Source: Larix kaempferi (lineage: Eukaryota > Streptophyta > Pinopsida > Pinales > Pinaceae). Taken from it: a stretch of 64,000 nt of DNA. Under the pieces are notes generated by a model that was given only the letters and a program-made list of their open reading frames with translations, was not told where the DNA came from and did not search any database. A program made the position numbers and the translations under genes. Positions within the stretch are counted from its first letter, which is position 1; each line of letters begins with the position of its first letter. Shown piece by piece: positions 57,548 through 64,000 of this stretch. The stretch is taken from assembly GCA_027924585.1 (NCBI GenBank), contig BSBM01000423.1, positions 4,550,001-4,614,000 of the forward strand, read 5' to 3'.

Positions 57548-58151
57548 TGTTGAGATATTGTAACTTCAAAGAATATTATATTTGTACTTTATTATTCCGG
57601 AGATGTTTCATTCCTCCGTGAAGATCTTATTGTATATCCGGAGATGTTTATTCCTCCGTCGGAATGTGGTAACTCGGGTTATTAGACTTCCCTATTGGGG
57701 GTCGGCCCTGTATGTGTTATGTGGGTCAAAGGGTTATTAGACCACCCTAGAGGGGTCGGCCCAGTTAGTTGTAGTGGGGTATTTAACCCATTGGTTAAAT
57801 ACGAGCCTACATGTACTTGTGTAAAATACATGTCAGTGTAGTGTATAAATAGAGGAGGTATGTTCCTCATTATACACACTCACTCACTTGAGAAAGGCGC
57901 ATTTGTGGAGGAGAGGTCTGCTATGGAGGAGAAGGAGCTTATGCTCAGGGTTTGCATCTTTGTATATTGCTGGTCATCTATATTGAGGAAGCTTTGCTGG
58001 GTTTTCTACCCCATGAGGGTTTCCCAGGATAAATCTCTGTCTCTTGTGTTTATGCTATGCTTGTTGTTTCTTCAGTGATCCTGTATATGCTATTATTGTG
58101 AAATGGAATGTAATGCTTCTATTTTATGTCTTAGCATATTGAATTTTAACA
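57548..58151 (+). repeat. Copia-E 3' LTR
   Basis: 604 bp, directly after the PPT, TATA box at 57844-57851, ends TTTTAACA before CCTTC. Nearly identical to the 5' LTR. Confidence 0.96.
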
Positions 58152-58953
58152 CCTTCCATGGTTGTTGATGTAATTGTTGTAGCTTTTCTGACATGGTCTA
58201 GAGGTTAGTCCTTCCATGGTCGTTGATGTAATTGCTGTGAGCCTTTCCAAGATGGTCAGAGGAAAGTCCTTCCATGCCGGTGAGTGTAAGTGTTGAGCCT
58301 TTCCCGGATGGTCAAAGGAAAGTCCTTCCATGCTGGTGAGTGTAAGTGTTGTGTGTGTGCATCTGAGTTGTGCTTCGTGGACTATGAGGTGATCTGAAGA
58401 TGATGATGTGACAGTTGGGTACACAGGTTTTGTAGAGGCATATGATCAGTCCTGAGATGCTCTTGCAGGTTTTGCAGAGGCAGTGTAATCAGTCCTGGGA
58501 GATTTTGTAGGTTTTGCAGAAGCAATGTAATCAGTCCTGAGGTGTACCTACTTGATGGCTTGCTCGCAGAGATGATTATGATCAGTATGATCGTGATTAT
58601 CAGGATGATACTCTGTGGTCGTGGACAGGTTGTGCAGTAGCATGTAAAATGTCCTAGGAGATTTGATAGGTTGAGCTGTGTGCTCGTACTCAATCCTGGA
58701 ATGCTCTTGTGCGGTTTTGTTGACGCACGTAATAAGTCCTAAGGATTCCACAGTATGGCCAGTGATGATGAAGACCTACAGGTGGTGGGCCTGCATCCAG
58801 TATGAAAAAGGACTGGCTCTGTAGAACTTCCTATGACGAGTATATTCAGAGATTGATTGAGATAGCAGCAATAGTGACGAGGACGATGATCCAGAGAAGA
58901 AGACTTGTGCTAGAAGACCTGTGTCGAGAAATACCTTCCTAGTTAAGAGGGAG
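58152..58953 (+). repeat. Copia-D tandem-repeat zone, right part
   Basis: Continues the CCTTCCATGGT array to about 58345. It then has three units of about 50 bp with GCAGAGGCA, TGTAATCAGTCCTG and AGGTTTTG (58420-58545). After that come words shared with the end of Copia-A (GTTTTGTTGACGCAC, TGAAGACCTACAGG, TGTAGAACTTCCTATGA) up to the PPT. Confidence 0.82.
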
Positions 58954-59530
58954 TGTTGATGTATATGTAACTTCGGAATGTATTTCATATATGTATATTG
59001 TATTCCTATAGAGATGTTATTATTCCTCTATACGGAAGGGTCGTAACTTATACTTGATGGGTTATTAGACCACCTTGATGGGGTCATCCCTGTATGAGTT
59101 ATGTGGGTAAAAGGGTTATTAGATTACCCTATTGGGGGTCGGCCCTGTCAGCATTATGTTATGTGGTTAAGTTAAGGACGACCTAGTAAAGGTTATTAGG
59201 CAAGTCAAGTCAAGTATAAATAGAGTGCGGGAGGCACTCTATTTCATCAATCTATTTCTCACTCACACACTCATTGGAGAGTGGTGCACTTGTGGAGGAG
59301 GAGAAGCTGCTCCTAGGAGGACTATCTCTTATGCTTGGGTTGTATCATTGCTCTATCGATCTCTGAAGAAGTTGCGGGGTTTTTCACCTTCTTGGTTTTC
59401 CTCGGTGAAACTTTGTGTCTCTTGTGTGCTTGCATTATTGTGTCCATGATTTATATGCTGTAGATATGCTGTACATGTTATTCTCTCAGTTAAATATCCT
59501 AGACCAGATTGAAATTCTGAAAAACTAACA
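58954..59530 (+). repeat. Copia-D 3' LTR
   Basis: 577 bp, TATA box at 59215-59222, ends AAAACTAACA before CTCGG. It lacks the 44-bp duplication of the 5' LTR. Confidence 0.95.
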
Positions 59531-60454
59531 CTCGGCTATCATGGCAGATATGTAGTTCGAGGATAAATGGTCGTACCACAAATGTTGCCATTGGAATCTC
59601 AAATAGAGCCCTTCATCTCGCTTGCTCCAAAGCATGGATTATCTGGCTTTCTCCAAAGCATGGATTCTATGGACCAAACATATCAGATGAGGAGTTGGTA
59701 CTCCACCTTTTTGTTTCTTATTCCTACACAGCAAAAGTGTGGCTAAATATTGCATAATCACTTACCAGTATTTATGCGTGGCAGGGGAACAGGCTACATG
59801 AGTATCTACATTTTTGGTTCGATCACAATTCCAGGTATGGAGAGGTGGCATGTTTCATTATATGGGAGTCTTGGAAATCCAGGAACTCTCTCATATTCGA
59901 AGACAAGCATTTACCACTGGATAGATGCGCTCTAAAAACCATTGCCTCCTTTCTGAAGTTTGTGGACCCTAATAAAATTCACAAACAGAGGCCGCCAAAG
60001 AGGCTGGACCCTCCTCCACTCCTTTCTTTTCGATGTCGTACAATATTTGACAGGGCGTCCCAGCGTGATGGCACTCTCTTTGGTACGGGTGTTGTCATCC
60101 TCCTAGAGGATGATCGATCATTTCAACTCTCCATGAATTGTGGTGGAGGCTCAAAAGGTGAACTGTTAGCACTTTGGGTTGGCCTTTATTTGGCAAAGTG
60201 TAAAAACATGATTTTTCAGGAAATTGCGAGGGACTCCCTCACAATCATTAACTGGGCTAAAGGTCTCCATGCAATCAAAATTCTGACTCTTTCCCTCTGG
60301 CTGGAACATGTGCGGTTATTCCTAAATCACTGACCACCAGTCTTCTTCCGCGAATTAAATGTTCTCGTTGATACGTTTTCTAAGCATGGTTTGAACCATA
60401 GTAACATAATTGGAGTATGAATACGGATACGAATATGATTAGATAAGAAAAAAA
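59531..60454 (+). pseudogene. LINE-2 linker and RNase H
   Basis: Resumes after Copia-D. The frame 59845-60333 starts with CFIIWESWKSRNSLIFEDK, the usual IW-xW-xRN-xIFE lead to RNase H. Then follow an altered first block (TIFDRASQRDG), GGGSKGELLALWVGLYLAK with the catalytic Glu, and ARDSLTIINWAKG in place of GDSxxIIxW. It ends near a DTFSKHGL word at about 60370. The second catalytic Asp is present but the Gly before it is Arg. Confidence 0.85.
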
Positions 60455-61610
60455 TACGCACTGAAAAAATCTAGTACTAATAAAGTACAGAGGTAGCTTG
60501 CTTATATATAATTATTTTAATCAAATATTCACCAATATACCATAAATAAACATAGACATTTATATAATATATATTTATAAAATAAAAATATAAAATCTCA
60601 ACAACTTCGATATGGAAGTGTGAGAGACAACAACTAGCTATTAATAGTTATATCAACAAGAAAATATAAAATTGAATGGTATTTCTATTTTATAATGTTT
60701 AAATAATTAAAGATTGTTTTTTTTTTTTAAATTGGTTTTCAAAATTTAATTAGAATCCCTATTCATATAAAATCTACATCAATTCGTCCGAATTTATGGT
60801 TTGAACTTGGAGGAAGAGAAGCTCTTTTTCGAAGAATGGCCAGGTGGCTATTTCTAGCTAATGAAACTTATATTCAACAGTATATTCAACATTCTTGAGA
60901 ATGAAACATAAAACTATAGACTTATATATTTACCATAGTAAACTGCACAACTTGCCACACTACATGGAAATGAGTTTTCACTTTGATCTTTTACTTTCAC
61001 AAAGCTTGGGCTCTTCATATCACGGAATGAGCTTCTCCTCCTTCCACTCTTCTTACACATCTCTCTGAGATTTTTCAATTATCTTCTTCCATATATAGGA
61101 ATTGCTAACCACCTACTCTTCAGATGGAAGATGGAAGCTACAGGGTTTTATTATATATAGGAATTGCTAACCACCTACTCTTCAGATGGAAGATGGAAGC
61201 TACAGGGTTTTATTAAAGATTGTAATAAATTTCTACCTAAAAATTCTTGACATGCGAATACAAATGCGGTTACATAAATACTTTCTTAGTGACTGACTTC
61301 CTCACATTGCAGACTCTGAGCCTGCGCAGACTAGATACCCTATTAGCTCAGTAATTAAGTTTTTCCAACACCTTCGTGCCCTATTAGCTCAGTAATTAAG
61401 TTTTTCCAACACCTTCGTGTTGTGGCTTTTGGTTAGTTTTTTGCTGGGGTTTCTGGTCTGTTCTTTTGGGTGATTCATCACTTGTTGTCACCGATCCATT
61501 ATATCCATTTTCTGGGACGACGGTTTTCACGTTATGTAACCTATTATTTTAAACACATATTAATCAAAGTATAGCATGTTCCAGTTTGAAAAAAAAAATT
61601 GTTTAATTCT
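60455..61610. other. Intergenic DNA with two tandem duplications
   Basis: AT-rich, with no gene recognised. Two near-perfect direct duplications occur: a 62-bp unit at 61091-61152 and 61153-61214 (ATATATAGGAATTGCTAACC...) and a 41-bp unit at 61338-61378 and 61379-61419 (CCCTATTAGCTCAGTAATTA...). Both look recent, as the copies are nearly identical. Confidence 0.8.
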
Positions 61611-61720
61611 GGGTTTGTTTGGATTTGAATTTTAGATAAAGTGATAGAAAAAATCGAAATTTTATAAAGAAGTGAAACTATGCTTCGCAAAAAAAAAATT
61701 GAATATAACACGATAAAAAA
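61611..61720. repeat. Dispersed repeat shared with 14065-14150
   Basis: GGTTTGTTTGGATTTGAATT, a GATAGAAAAAATCGAA word and a CTTCGCAAAAAA word appear in the same order and spacing in both places. This suggests a MITE or other dispersed element end. No terminal inverted repeats were confirmed. Confidence 0.6.
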
Positions 61721-61780
61721 TGATGATGGCCTGAAAATATCCCTTATCTTGTAAAAAATTTCAGTAAGCTGAAAAAAATA

Positions 61781-62040
61781 TGAACCACAAGGTTTGTGTC
61801 TGGTCACTCAAAAAATTATGAACCACGAGGTCTGTGTCTGGTCAACCAAAGATTTCAGTAACCTGAAAAAAATATGAACCACGAGGTTTGTGTCTGTTCA
61901 ATAAAAAAATTCAGTAACTTAAAATATGAACCACGAGGTTTTTGTGTCTGGTGAACCTTTTCACTGATTGGTAATTTGGTATGCACTTTCGACAGTAAAA
62001 GCCACGAAACATATGGAACACGAGATTTGTGTCTGCTCAA
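61781..62040. promoter_or_regulatory. Five-copy repeat upstream of the BAHD gene
   Basis: GAACCACGAGGTTTGTGTCT, or close forms, at about 61781, 61819, 61875, 61927 and 62014. They are spaced 38-87 bp and lie roughly 250-510 bp upstream of the start codon. Copies 4 and 5 are each followed by CCTTTT/CCTTTC and GATTGG (61966-61971 and 62050-62055), an inverted CCAAT word. The array lies at a normal distance for a promoter-proximal control region. Its binding factor is unknown. Confidence 0.5.
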
Positions 62041-62169
62041 CCTTTCGCTGATTGGTGTACGCTTTTTTCATTTAGGTGATGACCTGTGAGGTGGGCCATA
62101 AAATCTTATGGGCTCCATGGTCTTAAACTTCCGTACATTCTGCCCACATCACCTACTCTGATCTACTAC

Positions 62170-62177
62170 TTTATAAC
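62170..62177 (+). promoter_or_regulatory. Candidate TATA box of the BAHD gene
   Basis: TTTATAAC lies 111-118 bp upstream of the ATG, implying a 5' leader of about 85 bp. It is the best TATA-like word between the repeat array and the start codon. Confidence 0.45.
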
Positions 62178-62287
62178 AACCGGACAGAGATCATTCTGGC
62201 ATATCTTTCATTCAAGCATATTTGAGCATTCTGACTTTTGTTAAAGCAGATTTGAGGATTCCGAAAAGGAGGAGGCGAGTTTTATCA

Positions 62288-63775
62288 ATGGAGTGCCCTG
62301 ATATGGAGGAATATTGCTCCCAGTTTCAGCTGACTGTGAATGTTATAGGCTCTGTCATGGTGCCACCTTCCCGACCTTCTCCCAGAACCATACACTATCT
62401 TTCCAATTTAGATGACCATCTCATTGTAAGGCGTAGATTCGATACATTGCTTGTGTATAACAATGGGTCTCGTAATATTTTCGCCTCCTCAGATCCTGTG
62501 AAGGTTATTAGGGATGCACTGTCGCAAGTATTGGTCTACTATTATCCACTTGCAGGACGGCTAAGGAGAACCCAGGATGGCCGTAAACTCCAGGTAGAGT
62601 GTACAGGAGAGGGCGCGCTCTTTGCTGAAGCCTACACGCATAACACTCTCTCGCTGCTGGGCGAATTGGAGGAGCTGCAGCCGTCGTTTGAGCAACTGCT
62701 GTTTCAGATTCCGCTCACTGCAGAAGTCGAGGAAGTACCACCTCTCATATTTCAGGTAATTTTTTTCCTCCCTTCTCCCGTTATTCCTATGATTTGTTGA
62801 AATCTAACATGATCTCATTAAAACGGTTGCAATTGTTTTGGAAAAAAATAGGTAACCCGCTTCCGTTGCGGCGGGTTTGTTGTGGGTGTCAGTTTTGACC
62901 ATACTCTGTGTGACGGACGAGGGGCAGCACAATTTCTGAAGGCAGTTGCGGAGATTGCAAGAGGAGAGGCAGGGTTTTCGATTGAAGCTGTATGGCAGAG
63001 AGAATTTCTCAAACCCGGGAAACACTCCAATCTGGTCCGCTTTCAGCATTATGAGCTCCTTGAAAGTGGATTCACAGTCAATCCAAATTCTTCCATGCAG
63101 CAGCAGATGCCCAGTACTGTGAAAGCCGATGACCTGATCCTCGCTTCGTTTTTCTTCAACTCGGATGCTTTACAAAGGATAAAGCAGCCAGTCGCAGAAG
63201 AGTTGAAGGAGCATTGTACCACGTTCGAAGTGTTAGCAGCATTGGCCTGGCGAGCGAGAACAAGGGCTCTGGGGATTCCTCTTCATCACGCTGTCCGGCT
63301 TCTCTTCGCAGTGGACGTGAGGAGGGCGTTCGATCCCCCGCTTGCAGAGGGGTACTACGGTAATGGTCAGTACTTGGCATGTGCATTCAGTAGGACAGCC
63401 CAAGAGGTTGTGGATGGATCCCTTTCGCACGCTGTTAAGATGATAAAGAAGGCAAAGATGTCTGTAAATGATGAGTACTTGAGATCAGGCATCGCCTTCC
63501 TTGAGAAGAAACGCTCATCATGTCAAGAGATCACAGATGTGCGTATGTGCGTTGAAGATACGTATCTTACTGACTGGAGATGGCTGGGATTTAACAATGT
63601 GGAGTTTGGGTGGGGTGAGCCCGTCGTTGCATGCCCTATTAATTTGCTCAGGACTGCAGGATGTCCGATTGCATTCGTGCTTCCCCCAAAGAGCAAGAGC
63701 GGAGTAAAGATGGTGTTCTGCGTTCCACGCCCAGCATTCAAAGCAGTTGAAACGGAAATGCATAGTCTGATGTAG
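62288..63775 (+). CDS. BAHD acyltransferase, two exons
   Basis: Joining 62288-62755 and 62852-63775 gives 463 residues, close to the usual 430-460. BAHD enzymes are cytosolic and move an acyl group from acyl-CoA to an alcohol or amine of a specialised metabolite. The catalytic HxxxD motif is HTLCD (residues 173-177) after CGGFVVGVSFD. The structural DFGWG motif is EFGWG (407-411), with a conservative Asp-to-Glu change. Other family words: YYPLAGRL, EGYYGNG, LAWRARTRAL. The start ATG at 62288 has G at +4; a second in-frame ATG at 62303 would give 458 residues. Wording is nearest to taxoid and gymnosperm BAHD members, but the substrate cannot be read from sequence. No stop or frameshift: likely functional. 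Confidence 0.93.
62756..62851 (+). other. Intron of the BAHD gene
   Basis: 96 bp, phase 0, GTAATT donor after a Gln codon and AAATAG acceptor before GTAACC (Val-Thr). It lies between LIFQ and VTRFRCGG, a position where many plant BAHD genes have their single intron. The intron is T-rich, as expected for plants. An acceptor-like AG/GTAACC repeat of the donor sequence makes the exact junction worth confirming by cDNA. Confidence 0.9.
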
Positions 63776-64000
63776 TTGGGTTTAGATGTTATCATTATGT
63801 TTGTGCGAAGACGAGGACTATATTAACCTCTAAAAATGGTTAGAAATATAAAAATTAATATGCTATTATTAAATTCAATAATAGTTTGAATCATCCATCA
63901 TAAAAAATGCAAGTTGTTTGTTGTTTAGGAACAAAGAAAAGTTTCACGTCAAGAACCCTAGTTGATAGTTCTGAATTGTGAATTTTGACTTTCCGAGTTA
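63776..64000 (+). other. 3' flank of the BAHD gene
   Basis: AT-rich sequence after the stop with AATAAT-like words near 63888 that could serve as poly(A) signals. No further gene begins before the window ends. Confidence 0.4.

Larger units (their letters stand above)
51174..58151 (+). mobile_element. Copia-E: young defective copia element carrying an inverted RT duplication
   Basis: Perfect CCTTC target duplication (51169-51173 and 58152-58156). Two 604-bp LTRs differ at about six positions by eye (about 1%), making it the youngest element in the window. PBS TGGTATCAGAGC at 51778 and PPT TTAAGGGGGAG at 57537-57547. Inside: leader, a 285-bp-arm palindrome, an RNase H remnant, and four consecutive tandem-repeat arrays. 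No complete protein can be made, so it must have moved in trans. Confidence 0.96.
45892..59530 (+). mobile_element. Copia-D: defective Ty1/copia element in LINE-2
   Basis: Perfect CTCGG target duplication (45887-45891 and 59531-59535). LTRs 621 and 577 bp, start TGTTGATGTATATG, end AAAACTAACA. PBS TGGTATCAAAGC at 46513 and PPT TTAAGAGGGAG before 58954. Layout as in Copia-A: leader, RT/RNase H remnant, repeat zone. Copia-E sits in the repeat zone. LTR divergence is about 6% by eye, excluding a 44-bp duplication in the 5' LTR. Confidence 0.95.
40485..60454 (+). mobile_element. LINE-2: second plant LINE, split by Copia-D
   Basis: Same domain order as LINE-1: DUF4283 and knuckle in ORF1, then endonuclease, RT, zf-RVT and RNase H. 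The frame is interrupted exactly at the CTCGG duplication of Copia-D (45887-45891 and 59531-59535). The 3' end is set at the short A7 run at 60448-60454, with low precision; I found no convincing target duplication. The 5' end is also approximate. It lies head-to-tail just downstream of LINE-1. Confidence 0.8.

Noticed and set aside
60420-60760. A target-site duplication for LINE-2
   Set aside because: No word of 8 bp or more downstream of the A-run matches the sequence at 40485-40510; left undetermined.
62804-63795. Several minus-strand frames across BAHD exon 2
   Set aside because: Antisense shadows of the plus-strand coding exon, which has the family motifs.

Overview
The window reads as nuclear DNA of a seed plant with a large, repeat-filled genome. 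It has Ty3/gypsy and Ty1/copia LTR retrotransposons primed by initiator tRNA-Met, plant-type LINEs with a DUF4283 ORF1 and a C-terminal RNase H, long minisatellites, and one intact spliced host gene at the right edge. That gene is a BAHD acyltransferase. Its wording around the active site (CGGFVVG, EGYYGNG and FGWG blocks) resembles the taxoid and gymnosperm BAHD enzymes, so a gymnosperm, perhaps a yew-like conifer, is my best inference. The sequence alone does not prove it.

Layout. 1-5100: a triplet microsatellite that switches strand twice, a CpG-rich degenerate repeat block, then about 3.9 kb of a 10-11 bp minisatellite (core GTCAACCATAG/GTCAACCATGG) with kilobase-scale higher-order periodicity and palindromes at its right end. 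5100-7530: a 64-bp-arm foldback element, a fragment resembling a receptor-kinase membrane segment, undetermined coding-like scraps and a small minus-strand ORF with a WPELIG motif. 7538-13708: a complete but decayed Ty3/gypsy chromovirus with TSD AGCTA.

14290-40469: a plant LINE (called LINE-1 here) bounded by a 15-bp imperfect target duplication. It is split by a solo-LTR-like insertion (15272-32424). That insertion holds Copia-A (16198-31980), and the left LTR of Copia-A holds a minus-strand Tat/Ogre-like gypsy element (16593-26025). The LINE-1 reverse-transcriptase gene is also split by a non-autonomous copia-like element (35353-38252). 40485 to about 60454: a second LINE (LINE-2) containing Copia-D (45892-59530), which in turn contains Copia-E (51174-58151). 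Most of these boundaries were fixed by matching TSDs, PBS and polypurine tracts. By-eye LTR divergence falls inward (about 7% Copia-A and 6% its gypsy guest; about 6% Copia-D and 1% its guest Copia-E), as nesting requires.

Copia-A, -D and -E are one family with the same odd layout: related LTRs, a 2-3 kb non-coding leader where gag, protease and integrase should be, an RT/RNase H remnant, a zone of element-specific tandem repeats, then a PPT and LTR. They look like a defective lineage copied in trans. The youngest, Copia-E, carries a 285-bp inverted duplication of its RT segment (284/285 identical arms, 16-nt loop), so transcription through it would give a long dsRNA hairpin. This hairpin is the most interesting candidate system in the window.

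60455-64000: intergenic DNA with three sets of short tandem duplications, including five copies of a 26-bp motif 250-500 bp upstream of the BAHD start codon, then the two-exon BAHD gene (62288-63775).
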